Notes under the pieces: generated by a model
Told to the model about the DNA's origin: nothing
Seen by the model: only the letters and a program-made list of their open reading frames with translations
The model's database searches: none
In this document: in pieces, positions 42,119 to 50,635 of the stretch
Layout: each line of letters opens with the position of its first letter
Position numbering within the stretch: position 1 is the first letter of the stretch
Assembly: GCF_004342425.1 (NCBI RefSeq)
Contig: NZ_SLWQ01000001.1
Span: 520,252 to 584,251 of the forward strand
Length of the DNA: 64,000 nucleotides
Source: Dokdonella fugitiva
GTDB taxonomy: Bacteria; Pseudomonadota; Gammaproteobacteria; Xanthomonadales; Rhodanobacteraceae
Direction of reading: 5' to 3'
Position numbers and translations under genes: made by a program

Positions 42119-42726
42119 TGGCAGCGAAGAAGGGACGCCAGGCGACGCGTGGCGGCAACGGCGGGCAGAAGCCGGCCTGGCTGTGGGTGCTGGTCGGCAT
42201 GCTGCTCGGCATCGGACTCATGGCCCTCGTCCTCGTCAAGGACTGGGCACCACTGCTGCGCCACAAGGACCTGCCGCAGCCGAATCCGCAGGCGACCGCG
42301 CCGAAGGAAAGCGAACCGCCGGTGGCGGAGGCGAAGCCGAAGAAGAACTACGACTTCTACCAGGTGCTGCCCGAGGCCGAGGTCGTGATTCCGGATGCCG
42401 AACTGTCGGCCAAGGCCAAGGCCGAACAGCAGGCCCGCGCGAACGCGACGCCGTCGACGACGATCGCGCCCCCGGCCCCGACGCCGGGCCGCTACGTCCT
42501 GCAGACCGGCTCCTACCCGGACCCGAAGGCCGCCGACGAGGCCAAGGCGAAACTCGCGCTCGCGGGTTTCGTCGCGCAGGTGCAACCGGTCACGATCAAC
42601 GGCAAGACCTGGCATCGCGTGCGCCTCGGTCCGTATCCGAGCGCGAGTGAACTCGAGGCGGCGAAGCGTTCGCTCGCCGAGAACGGCATCAACGCGATCG
42701 CGCTGAAGGAACAGCCCGCGCAGTGA
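42118..42726 (+). CDS. SPOR domain-containing membrane protein (FtsN-like)
   Basis: 202 residues. A basic cytosolic start ([15 protein letters not shown]), one membrane helix (WLWVLVGMLLGIGLMALVLV, about 20-40), a Pro/Ala/Lys-rich linker and a C-terminal SPOR domain (about 124-198, starting GRYVLQTGSYPDPKAADEAK). SPOR domains bind denuded glycans at the septum, so a role in cell division is likely. argS followed by such a protein is a common arrangement. Its 3' end overlaps the convergent GSDH-type gene by 38 bp. Confidence 0.9.
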   Translation: MAAKKGRQATRGGNGGQKPAWLWVLVGMLLGIGLMALVLVKDWAPLLRHKDLPQPNPQATAPKESEPPVAEAKPKKNYDFYQVLPEAEVVIPDAELSAKAKAEQQARANATPSTTIAPPAPTPGRYVLQTGSYPDPKAADEAKAKLALAGFVAQVQPVTINGKTWHRVRLGPYPSASELEAAKRSLAENGINAIALKEQPAQ

Positions 42727-44356
42727 TCCTGCCGCGCGGCGCCGACGGCGGCGCCGCGTCGAAACCGTCGCGGAACACGATGTCCGACGCATCCGGCGCG
42801 AACGTCGCCGCGACCGTGCAGTCGGCGACGATCGGCGCGGTCGTGTAGAGCGTACCCGCGAGCACGCCGCCGCAGCCGTCGACGGCGTCGATCGCATGGC
42901 CGGGATCGGCCTGCACGTCGAACGCGACGGTGTCGCCCTCGTCGACCACCTGCGGCGTCGCCGGCGACAGCACGCCGCCCGGCCCCGCCTGCGGTGTCAC
43001 CGTGTGCGTGTCCCCGACCTGCGAAGATGCGAACCGATAGACGACGCCGGTGGCGGTGTTGGCGACGTAGAGGTTGCCAACCTCGTCCTCGCCGAAGCCC
43101 GAATACGTGCCGTAGCCGTTTGCATCGTCGCGCCAGATCGTCGAGCTCCACTGGCCGAGCGCATCCGGCTTGGCGAAGAAGATCTCGCTCGAACACGAGT
43201 CCGCGTACACGTACGTGCCCCGCAGCGGCCCGATCGGCCCGCGATAGCGGTAACCGCCGGTGACCGCGCAGCGGCCACCCGCGTGCGTGTACTCGAGCAG
43301 CGGCAGCACGTTCGGCGCGATCGGCGGCGTGCACGCCTGGCTCGAATTGAACATGGCCGTGCCTTCCATGCAGTGCCAGCCGTAGTACGGCGGGTCGTTC
43401 GAGCCCGCGGCGCGCAAGTCGATTTCCTCGTACTGGTTCTGGCCGACGTCGCCGATCCAGACGTCACCGGTGGCGCGGTCGAAGCTCCAGCGCCACGGAT
43501 TGCGGAAGCCGTACAGCCAGATCTCGTCGCAGGTCTGGCTGCTGCCGACATAGGGATTGTCGGGCGGTATCGCGTACTCGGCGGCGACGCCGGTCGCCGT
43601 CCCGCACATCTCGGGGCCGGCGACCGCGCCGCGCGTATCGACGTCGATGCGCAGCATCTTGCCGCGCAGGAAGTACTGTGGCGTCGCGGAACCCGTGCCG
43701 CAGCTCGCCGAGGTCGTGTCGTTCGGCTTCTTCCACAGGCATTCGGCGAGCCAGTGCGTGCCGCTTTCCTGTCCGCCGTCGCCCGAGGACATGTAGAGGT
43801 AGCCGTCCGGGCCGAAATGGATGTCGCCGCCGTTGTGGAACGACGGCGGCGAATTGTCGGCAAGCCGCATGACGACGGTGCCGGTGGGATTGGCGACATC
43901 GGGGTTCGCCGATACCGTGTAGCGCTCGAGTACTTCGTCCGGCCCGCTGCCGAGGCAGGTGCCCGCCGGCGTGCAACCGGGCGGGCGCATCGAGACGACG
44001 TAGAACTCGTCGTTGTGAGGCAGCCCGTCGCGGCCATAGTTCGGGTGGAACGCGAGGCCGAGCAGGCCGCTCGTGCCGCCCGAGCCGGGATAGGTCACGG
44101 GCACGGTGAGGAACGGGGTCGGCAGCAGCACGCCGTCCTTGACGATGCGGATCGTGCCGGCCTGGCTCATCACGAACAGGCGCCCGCTGCCGTCGTGCGG
44201 CGCGCGCACGCCGATCGGCGCCTCGACCTCGTCGGTGACGACTTCGAGCGTGAGATCAGCCGGCGCGGTCTGCGCCGACGCCGCTCCAGCCATGCCGAGC
44301 GCGACGGACAAGGCGAGCCTTGCGTGGCGGGGCAGGCCCCTCCTGGCCGCACGCAT
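42689..44356 (-). CDS. secreted GSDH-type beta-propeller protein with InlB-like repeat and C-terminal DGFD motif
   Basis: 555 residues. Signal peptide (cleavage near AASA-QTAPA), a glucose/sorbosone dehydrogenase-like six-blade propeller (LTLEVVTDEVEAPIGVRAPHDGS to about residue 445; NPWRWSFDRATGDVWIGDVGQ and NGGDIHFGPDGYLY are hallmark pieces), then one InlB-like repeat (450-521) and DIVFRDGFD at 42758-42784. A 22-residue Arg-rich tail follows. PQQ-dependent soluble dehydrogenases share this fold, but the cofactor is not proven here. The start overlaps the stop of the upstream paralogue (TGATG). The 3' end overlaps the SPOR gene. Confidence 0.87.
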   Translation of the reverse strand: MRAARRGLPRHARLALSVALGMAGAASAQTAPADLTLEVVTDEVEAPIGVRAPHDGSGRLFVMSQAGTIRIVKDGVLLPTPFLTVPVTYPGSGGTSGLLGLAFHPNYGRDGLPHNDEFYVVSMRPPGCTPAGTCLGSGPDEVLERYTVSANPDVANPTGTVVMRLADNSPPSFHNGGDIHFGPDGYLYMSSGDGGQESGTHWLAECLWKKPNDTTSASCGTGSATPQYFLRGKMLRIDVDTRGAVAGPEMCGTATGVAAEYAIPPDNPYVGSSQTCDEIWLYGFRNPWRWSFDRATGDVWIGDVGQNQYEEIDLRAAGSNDPPYYGWHCMEGTAMFNSSQACTPPIAPNVLPLLEYTHAGGRCAVTGGYRYRGPIGPLRGTYVYADSCSSEIFFAKPDALGQWSSTIWRDDANGYGTYSGFGEDEVGNLYVANTATGVVYRFASSQVGDTHTVTPQAGPGGVLSPATPQVVDEGDTVAFDVQADPGHAIDAVDGCGGVLAGTLYTTAPIVADCTVAATFAPDASDIVFRDGFDAAPPSAPRGRITARAVPSARSR

Positions 44357-45708
44357 CAGTCGAATCCGTTCATGAAGACGACGTCGTCGTTGTCCGGCGA
44401 ATGGAACACGTACACTTCGCCGCCCTGGCTGGCGACGTAGAGGTTGCCCTGCGCATCCTCGCCGAAGCCGTAGGTGTTCATGCCCGGCGTGCCGCCGAGC
44501 GTCTGGTACGTCCAGGTCGGCGCAGCGGTATCGGCGACGATGTAGACGTCGCCCGTGCAGTAGTCGCTGAACACGTATTGCCCGCGCAGCGGCGCGATCG
44601 GTCCGCGATAGACGTAGCCGCCGGTGACGGCACAGCCGAACGGCGCCGTGCCGTGGCCGTAGTCGAGCCTGGGCGGTACGCTGCCGGCCGGCCCCGTGCA
44701 TGGAGAGCCTCCCGCCGTGCCGTTGGGATTGAAGATGTGCCGCCCCTCGCAGGCATTCCACTGGAAATTCTGCCCCGCACTGCCCGCGGGCTGGAAATCG
44801 ACCTCTTCCCACGAACCTTGTCCGACGTCGCCGATCAAAAGGTCGCCCGTCTGTCGGTCGAAGCTGAAGCGGTACGGGTTGCGGAAACCCCAGTTGAAGA
44901 TCTCGGCGCACTCCCCGGGAAACTGGGCGACGTCGCGGAAGGGATTGCCCGGCGGGATCGCGTACGGCGCCGGCTGTCCGGGGGTCGCGCCACAGAAGTT
45001 GGCCGGCGCCGATGCGGTCGTCGCGTGCACGTCGAGCCGGATGATCTTGCCGAGCAGGTAGTAGGTCGGCCCCTGGCCCGTCGTGGAATGGCAGCTCGCG
45101 GGATTGTTGTCGGCCTTCTTGCGCCCCGTGCACTGCGCGAAGCCGTTCGGGTCGTTCTGCACGCCACCGTCACCCATCGACCAGTTGAGCCAGCCCTGGT
45201 GGTCGAAGTGCAGGTCGCCGCCGTTGTGGTTGCCGGCGATGTCGGGCACGCGCAGGATCACCGAGCCGGTCGGGTTGGCTACGTCGGGGTTCGACGAGAC
45301 GGTATAGCGGGCGAGCACCTGGTCCCTGCTGTCGCCGATGCCGCTGCCGGTCGCGGTGTAGGTCACGTAGAACGTGCCGTTGCTCGCGAACTGCGGATCG
45401 AACGCGAGGCCGAGCAGGCCCTGTTCGCTGACGCAGCTGACCGGGACGGAGAGGAAGGCCGTCGGCAGCACGCTGCCATTGCGCACGATCCGCACGTGGC
45501 CGGTCGTGTTCGAACTTCCAGGGTTGTCGCAGCGCTCGACCACGAAGGTGCGTCCGCTGCCGTCGTTCGGCGCGCGGATGGCGACCGGTTCGGAGAACGT
45601 CGTCGACGCATCCGGCCAGCGCACGAGTTCGAGGTCGGGGGGATCGATCGCCGCGTGCAACGACGTGCTCGCGACGGCGAGGAGGCAAGAAATGATCCGA
45701 CGCAGCAC
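44356..45708 (-). CDS. secreted GSDH-type beta-propeller protein with C-terminal NGFD motif
   Basis: 450 residues from a GTG at 45708 (MLRRIISCLLAVASTSLHA signal peptide). It is a glucose/sorbosone dehydrogenase-like propeller paralogous to the next gene: EPVAIRAPNDGSGRTFVVER, EQGLLGLAFDPQFASNG, NHNGGDLHFDHQGWL, NPYRFSFDRQTGDLLIGDVGQ. About nine Cys suggest disulfides in an exported protein. It ends DVVFMNGFD (44359-44385) directly before the stop, without the InlB-like repeat seen in the paralogue. The two genes overlap and form an operon divergent from the PQQ-propeller genes. Confidence 0.88.
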   Translation of the reverse strand: MLRRIISCLLAVASTSLHAAIDPPDLELVRWPDASTTFSEPVAIRAPNDGSGRTFVVERCDNPGSSNTTGHVRIVRNGSVLPTAFLSVPVSCVSEQGLLGLAFDPQFASNGTFYVTYTATGSGIGDSRDQVLARYTVSSNPDVANPTGSVILRVPDIAGNHNGGDLHFDHQGWLNWSMGDGGVQNDPNGFAQCTGRKKADNNPASCHSTTGQGPTYYLLGKIIRLDVHATTASAPANFCGATPGQPAPYAIPPGNPFRDVAQFPGECAEIFNWGFRNPYRFSFDRQTGDLLIGDVGQGSWEEVDFQPAGSAGQNFQWNACEGRHIFNPNGTAGGSPCTGPAGSVPPRLDYGHGTAPFGCAVTGGYVYRGPIAPLRGQYVFSDYCTGDVYIVADTAAPTWTYQTLGGTPGMNTYGFGEDAQGNLYVASQGGEVYVFHSPDNDDVVFMNGFD

Positions 45709-45865
45709 GAGGCGAACTCCGCAGTGACCGGAAAGCGCCTTGTACCACGTCGCCGCATGCGCGAGCGCGATGCCATATCCGTGGCATGCGTCATCATCCG
45801 CTCGGGCGCGCCCGCGTACGATCGCCGGATGCGGCGAAACCGCCGCGTCGCCGCCGGAGCCGCCG

Positions 45866-47476
45866 ATGCGCCATTCCCTGCTTCGTTCAGCCCTTGCCGT
45901 GGCCGTCGCCGTCGGCCTCGCCGACGCGAAAGCCGGCAGCTGGCCGCAGTTCGGCTACGACGCCGCGCACAGTGGCTTCAATACCGCCGAGACGGTGCTC
46001 GGTGCCGCCAACCTCGCCCAGCTCGGCCCGGTCTACGCCAAGGGTGCGACGCTGGCCTCGTCGGTCGACAGCGCGCCCGTGTACCAGTCCGGCGTCACGA
46101 CCGCGAACGGCGTGAAGAACCTCTTGTTCCTGCTCAGCAAGAACGGCCGCCTGATGGCGATCGATGCAGCCGACGGCAGCGAAGTCTGGCACCAGTCCAC
46201 GAGTGGTCCGCAGCCGACCACCGCTTCGCCCGCGATCGATCCGAACCTGCAGTACGTTTACAGCTACGGCGTCGACGGCAAGGCGCACAAGTACGCGATC
46301 GGCGACGGCACCGAGGTCACCGGCGGCGGCTGGCCGCAGACGATCACCCTGAAGACGAGCGTCGAGAAGGGTGCATCGGGACTGACGATCGCGAGCTCGG
46401 GCAACAGCCACTACCTCATCGTCGTCACCGACGGCTACATCGGCGACGGCGGCGACTACCAGGGCCATCTCGTCTCGATCGATCTCGCCAGCGGCACGCA
46501 GCACGTCTTCAACGTGATGTGCAGCGACAAGACGATCCACTTCGTGCTGGACGGCACGCCGGGAACCGACGACTGCGCGGGACGCCAGAGCGGCATCTGG
46601 GGCCGCGGCGGCGCGACCTGGTCGGCCGCGACCAACCGCGTCTACATCGCGACCGGCAACGGCACGTTCAACGCGAACACGGGCGGCTTCCACTGGGGTG
46701 ACAGCGTGCTCGCGCTCGCGCCCGACGGCACCGGCGCGGGCAACGGCATGCCGCTCGACAGCTACACGCCGTCGAACTTCCAGAGCCTGCAGAACGGCGA
46801 CACCGACCTCGGTTCGGTGTCGATGGCGATCCTGCCCGTGCCCGCGGGCAGCACGGTCGCGCACCTCGGCATGCAGGCGGGCAAGGACGGCAAGCTGCGC
46901 CTCATCGATCTCGACGACATGAGCGGCCAGGGCGGGCCCGCGCACGTCGGCGGCGAAATCCAGCTCATCGACGTGCCGCAGGGCGGCAGTGGTTTCCCCG
47001 GTGATCGCATGCGCGAGCAGCCCGCGGTCTGGGTCGATCCGGCCAACCACTCGACCTGGGTGTTCGCCGGCAACGGCAGCGGCCTGTCGGGCCTCGAGCT
47101 CGGCCTCGACGGCAGCAACCGTCCTGCGTTGACGATGCGCTGGAGCCGCGCGGGTTCATCCAATGCGTCGACCTCGCCGGTCGTCGCCAACGGCGTGCTC
47201 TACCACGCGGGGCCGTGTGCGGACGGCGGCATCTGCGTGACCGCGCACGACCCGCTGAGCGGCGACGTGCTGTGGAGTTCGCCGCACATCGGCAACGTGC
47301 ACTGGCAAAGCCCGATCGTCGTCGACGGCGCGATCTATGTGACCGACAACAGCGCCAAGCTATGGAAGTTCGCGCTGCCGGCCGGCGACGTGATCTTCCG
47401 CAACGGTTTCGAGAACACCTCGAACCGAGGCTTGCATGCCCGCGCGCGCGTCGCCTCGCCGGCCGCGTTGGGCTAG
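45866..47476 (+). CDS. secreted PQQ-like beta-propeller protein with C-terminal NGFE motif
   Basis: 536 residues. Signal peptide MRHSLLRSALAVAVAVGLADAKA. PQQ-type propeller blades include GRLMAIDAADGSEVWHQS and CVTAHDPLSGDVLWSS (the AxDxxxGxxxW pattern). Shared features with the next gene are DGYIGDGGDYQGHLVSIDLASG, GIWGRGGATWSA and WGDSVLALAPDGTGAGNGMPLDSYTP. It ends DVIFRNGFE (47387-47413) plus a 20-residue Arg-containing tail. Such propellers may bind PQQ or act as a scaffold; no catalytic partner domain is visible. A GGAG site lies 7 bp before the ATG at 45866. Confidence 0.87.
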   Translation: MRHSLLRSALAVAVAVGLADAKAGSWPQFGYDAAHSGFNTAETVLGAANLAQLGPVYAKGATLASSVDSAPVYQSGVTTANGVKNLLFLLSKNGRLMAIDAADGSEVWHQSTSGPQPTTASPAIDPNLQYVYSYGVDGKAHKYAIGDGTEVTGGGWPQTITLKTSVEKGASGLTIASSGNSHYLIVVTDGYIGDGGDYQGHLVSIDLASGTQHVFNVMCSDKTIHFVLDGTPGTDDCAGRQSGIWGRGGATWSAATNRVYIATGNGTFNANTGGFHWGDSVLALAPDGTGAGNGMPLDSYTPSNFQSLQNGDTDLGSVSMAILPVPAGSTVAHLGMQAGKDGKLRLIDLDDMSGQGGPAHVGGEIQLIDVPQGGSGFPGDRMREQPAVWVDPANHSTWVFAGNGSGLSGLELGLDGSNRPALTMRWSRAGSSNASTSPVVANGVLYHAGPCADGGICVTAHDPLSGDVLWSSPHIGNVHWQSPIVVDGAIYVTDNSAKLWKFALPAGDVIFRNGFENTSNRGLHARARVASPAALG

Positions 47477-47516
47477 GATGTTCGTTCCCTTGACGGTCCG
47501 CCGGCTGGAGAAGCTC

Positions 47517-49682
47517 ATGCGCACGAAAGCCCTGTTCGTCGCCTGCTGCATGGTTTCACTGCCCGCCGCCGCCGCCGACTGGCTGCAATGGGGCTACGAC
47601 CCCGCGCACTCCGGCAACAACCCCGACGAAGCGACGATCACGAGCAGCAACGTCGCGCAGCTAACGCGTCGCTTCGACGTGACGATGAACGCGCAGACCA
47701 ATGCGGCACCGGTACTCGCGCGAACGGTCGCCACGCCCGGTGGCACCAGGGATCTCCTGTTCGTCACCGCGCAGAGCGGACGCACCACCGCCTACGATGC
47801 CGCCGACGGCGCGGTCGTATGGTCGATGACGACGAGCGGCACGTCGCCGACCGAGAGCTCGCCGGCGATCGATCCGGACCGCACGTTTGTGTATGCATAC
47901 GGCGTCGACGGCATGGTGCACAAATACGGAATCGGGGACGGCGTCGAGGTGACGACGGGCGGGTGGCCGCAGGTCGCAACGCTCAAGCCGAGCGTCGAGA
48001 AAGGTGCGTCCGCGATCGCGTTCGCGCTCACCCGCGGCACGACGTGGCTTTACGTCGTCAACGACGGCTACATCGGCGATGGTGGCGACTACCAGGGCCA
48101 CGTCACGGCGATCGACCTCGCCAGCAGCTCGCAGAACGTATTCAACACGCTCTGCAGCGACGTCGCGATCCACATGATCCTGAACGGCCAGAACGGCATC
48201 AACGACTGCAGCTCGCGTCGAAACGGCATCTGGGGCCGTTCCGGCGCCACCTATGATGCCGGGACAGACCGCATTTACATCACGACCGGCAACGGCCCGT
48301 TCAACGCGCATACCGGCGGCAAGAACTGGGGCGACAGCGTGCTCGCGCTGAATCCCGACGGCACGGGTGCCGGCGGCGGCATGCCGCTCGACAGCTACAC
48401 GCCCACCGATTTCCAGCAGCTCGAGCAGAACGACGTCGACCTCGGCTCCGCGTCGCTGACGATCCTGCGCCCACCCGCTGGCAGCACCGTGCAGCACCTC
48501 GCCGTGCAAACAGGAAAGGATTCGCGCCTGCACCTCATCGATCTCGACGACATGAGCGGAACCGGCGCGCCGGGCGGCGTCGGCGGCGCCATCGACGTGA
48601 TCGACGTGCCGATCAGCCAGTTCTGGATGAAGACGCAGACGACTTCGTGGATCGCGCCCGATGGGGCGAACTGGGTGTTCGTCGGCAACGGCAGCGGGCT
48701 GTCCGGCCTCAAGGTCACGCTGAATGCGACGACCAGCAAGCCGTACCTGCAGCCCACCTGGCAGACGAACGCGAATGCGACGTCGGCGATCGTGGCCAAC
48801 GACGTGCTTTACCACATTGGCTCGTGCTCTGGCGGCACCTGCCTCTTCGCGCGCAATCCCCTGACCGGCGCCGTGCTGTGGACGTCTGCAACCATCGGCA
48901 GCGTCAAATGGCAGAGCCCGATCGTCGTCAACGGCGCGGTGTATGTCGCGAGTAACACGCGCCTGCAGCGCTTCGACCTCGGCAGCGCGCCGGCGACCCA
49001 CGTGGTTACGCCCGCCTCGGGTGCACACGGCCGCATCGTGCCGGGCACGGCGCAGATCGTCGACCAGAACGCGACGGCACCGTTCACGCTCGTCCCCGAC
49101 GTGGGCTATGCCATCAGCAGCGCCAGCGGCTGCAGCGGCGAACTCGAAGGCAATGTGTATCGAACGGGCCCGGTCAACGCCGACTGCACCGTCCAGGCGA
49201 CGTTCGCTATCGTGCACACCGTGACACCGCAGGCCGGCGCGCACGGCCAGATCGCGCCGAGTACGCCACAGGGCGTCGCCGACGGCGCCACGACGAGCTT
49301 CATCGTGACACCGGATGCGCACTACATGATCGATGCCGTGACCGGTTGCGGCGGCGCGCTGGCCGGCAACATCTACACGACGGGAGCGATCACTGCGGAC
49401 TGCACTGTCTCGGCGACGTTCGCGCCGATCACTCACGTCGTCTCGCTCGATGCGAACGCGGGCGGCAGCGTGAGCCCCGCGGGCGATCAGATCGTCGTCG
49501 ACGGCGCGACCGTTGCGTTCACGATCACGCCCGATGCGAACATGGGCTTCACCGCGAGCGGATGCGGTGGCGCACTCGACGGCCCGGTATTCACGACGGC
49601 ACCGGTCACCGCGGCGTGCACGGTCACAGTCATTTTCACCGCCGACGATCGCATCTTCACCGACGGCTTCGAGTCGCCCTGA
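47517..49682 (+). CDS. secreted PQQ-like beta-propeller protein with three InlB-like repeats and C-terminal DGFE motif
   Basis: 721 residues; start ATG 47517 follows ggctggagaa. Signal peptide (MRTKALFVACCMVSLPAAAA), then a propeller paralogous to the preceding gene (SGRTTAYDAADGAVVWSM, DGYIGDGGDYQGHVTAIDLAS, DSVLALNPDGTGAGGGMPLD). From about residue 494 there are three InlB-like repeats, each with a conserved GCGG/GCSG, DCTV and ATF. It finishes DRIFTDGFE (49647-49673) and two more residues. Only 40 bp separate it from its paralogue, so they are a likely operon that arose by duplication. Confidence 0.88.
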   Translation: MRTKALFVACCMVSLPAAAADWLQWGYDPAHSGNNPDEATITSSNVAQLTRRFDVTMNAQTNAAPVLARTVATPGGTRDLLFVTAQSGRTTAYDAADGAVVWSMTTSGTSPTESSPAIDPDRTFVYAYGVDGMVHKYGIGDGVEVTTGGWPQVATLKPSVEKGASAIAFALTRGTTWLYVVNDGYIGDGGDYQGHVTAIDLASSSQNVFNTLCSDVAIHMILNGQNGINDCSSRRNGIWGRSGATYDAGTDRIYITTGNGPFNAHTGGKNWGDSVLALNPDGTGAGGGMPLDSYTPTDFQQLEQNDVDLGSASLTILRPPAGSTVQHLAVQTGKDSRLHLIDLDDMSGTGAPGGVGGAIDVIDVPISQFWMKTQTTSWIAPDGANWVFVGNGSGLSGLKVTLNATTSKPYLQPTWQTNANATSAIVANDVLYHIGSCSGGTCLFARNPLTGAVLWTSATIGSVKWQSPIVVNGAVYVASNTRLQRFDLGSAPATHVVTPASGAHGRIVPGTAQIVDQNATAPFTLVPDVGYAISSASGCSGELEGNVYRTGPVNADCTVQATFAIVHTVTPQAGAHGQIAPSTPQGVADGATTSFIVTPDAHYMIDAVTGCGGALAGNIYTTGAITADCTVSATFAPITHVVSLDANAGGSVSPAGDQIVVDGATVAFTITPDANMGFTASGCGGALDGPVFTTAPVTAACTVTVIFTADDRIFTDGFESP

Positions 49683-49685
49683 AGC

Positions 49686-50552
49686 TCAACGCGGCCGCTT
49701 GAGGCGGATCAGCGCCGAGATGTCCTCGTCGCCATGGCCCTGTGCGAGCAGCACCGCGTAATCGGCGAGCGACTTCTCGATGACCGAGCGGTCGGTGCCC
49801 GCATCGAGCGCGAGCTGGCGCACGATCTTGAGATCCTTGTGCAGCAGCGCGAGCTTGAATCCGACCTTGAACTCGTCCTTCAGCATCGTCGCGCCGCGCT
49901 TGTCCAGGAACCAGTTGCCGGCCGCACCCGCGCCGAGCGTCGGCAGCAGGCGCTCGGGGTCGAGGCCTAGCCGCTCGGACAGCGCGAGTCCCTCGCACAC
50001 CGCCTGCGCGATGCCGGCGACGAGCACCTGGTTCACCGCCTTGGTGTTCTGCCCCGCGCCGACGTCGCCCATGTGACTGATCTTCGCCGCGTAGCACGCG
50101 AGCACCGGCCGCACGCGCTCGAGCGCGGCCGCGTCGCCGCCGACCATCACCGACAGCCTGCCGTTCTTCGCACCTTCGACGCCGCCCGACACCGGTGCGT
50201 CGAGGAACGCACAATCGCGCGCGGCGAGGATCGCGTGCGCCTCCCTCGCGGTCACCGACGACACGGTCGAATGATCGACCACGACGGTGCCGGCCCGCGC
50301 GTGCGCGGCGATCGTGCGCGCGAGCTCGAGCACATCGGCGTCGGCCGGCACGCACAGCGCGATCACGTTGCACGCGCGCGCGAGTTCGGCGATCTCCTGC
50401 GGCGCCGTAGCGCCGTATTCCTGCGCCGCCCCGCGCGCCTTGTCGTGCGAGCGGTTCCACACCGCTGCAAGCAGCTCCGCACGCGCGAGGTGCCCTGCCA
50501 TCGGCAGGCCCATCGCACCGAGGCCGACGAAGCCGGCCCTGATCTCGTTCAT
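49686..50552 (-). CDS. NAD(P)-dependent oxidoreductase of the 3-hydroxyisobutyrate dehydrogenase family
   Basis: 288 residues from the ATG at 50552 (MNEIRAGFVGLGAMG). The Rossmann motif is GFVGLGAMGLPMAGHLARA. Family signatures follow: FLDAPVSGGVEGAKNGRLSVMVGG (substrate) and a conserved Lys in GAGQNTKAVNQVL, the usual catalytic residue. C-terminal LHKDLKIVRQLA completes the family pattern. It probably reduces or oxidises a small beta-hydroxyacid; the substrate is unknown. Convergent with the propeller gene and downstream of speA, with a hairpin repeat in between. Confidence 0.92.
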   Translation of the reverse strand: MNEIRAGFVGLGAMGLPMAGHLARAELLAAVWNRSHDKARGAAQEYGATAPQEIAELARACNVIALCVPADADVLELARTIAAHARAGTVVVDHSTVSSVTAREAHAILAARDCAFLDAPVSGGVEGAKNGRLSVMVGGDAAALERVRPVLACYAAKISHMGDVGAGQNTKAVNQVLVAGIAQAVCEGLALSERLGLDPERLLPTLGAGAAGNWFLDKRGATMLKDEFKVGFKLALLHKDLKIVRQLALDAGTDRSVIEKSLADYAVLLAQGHGDEDISALIRLKRPR

Positions 50553-50587
50553 GGAATGCTTCTCCAACATGGAAAGCTCGATGATCG

Positions 50588-50613
50588 GGACGCGAAGGAG
50601 TTCCTTCGCGTCC
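50588..50613. repeat. palindromic CGCGAAGGA hairpin next to a CACGAAGGAC-like motif
   Basis: ggacgcgaagga (50588-50599) and tccttcgcgtcc (50602-50613) are perfectly complementary 12-mers around a 2-base loop. The adjoining tccttcgtgtttc gives, on the minus strand, GAAACACGAAGGA, related to a string upstream of hslV. It lies between speA and the dehydrogenase gene. It could act as a terminator for speA, but no T-run follows, so a repeat element is the safer call. Confidence 0.6.
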
Positions 50614-50635
50614 TTCGTGTTTCAGGCCTTGTTGC

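Noticed and set aside
42689..49682. Propeller cluster as a genomic island with integrase or att sites
   Set aside because: No integrase, transposase or tRNA-linked direct repeats are visible and codon use matches the surroundings.
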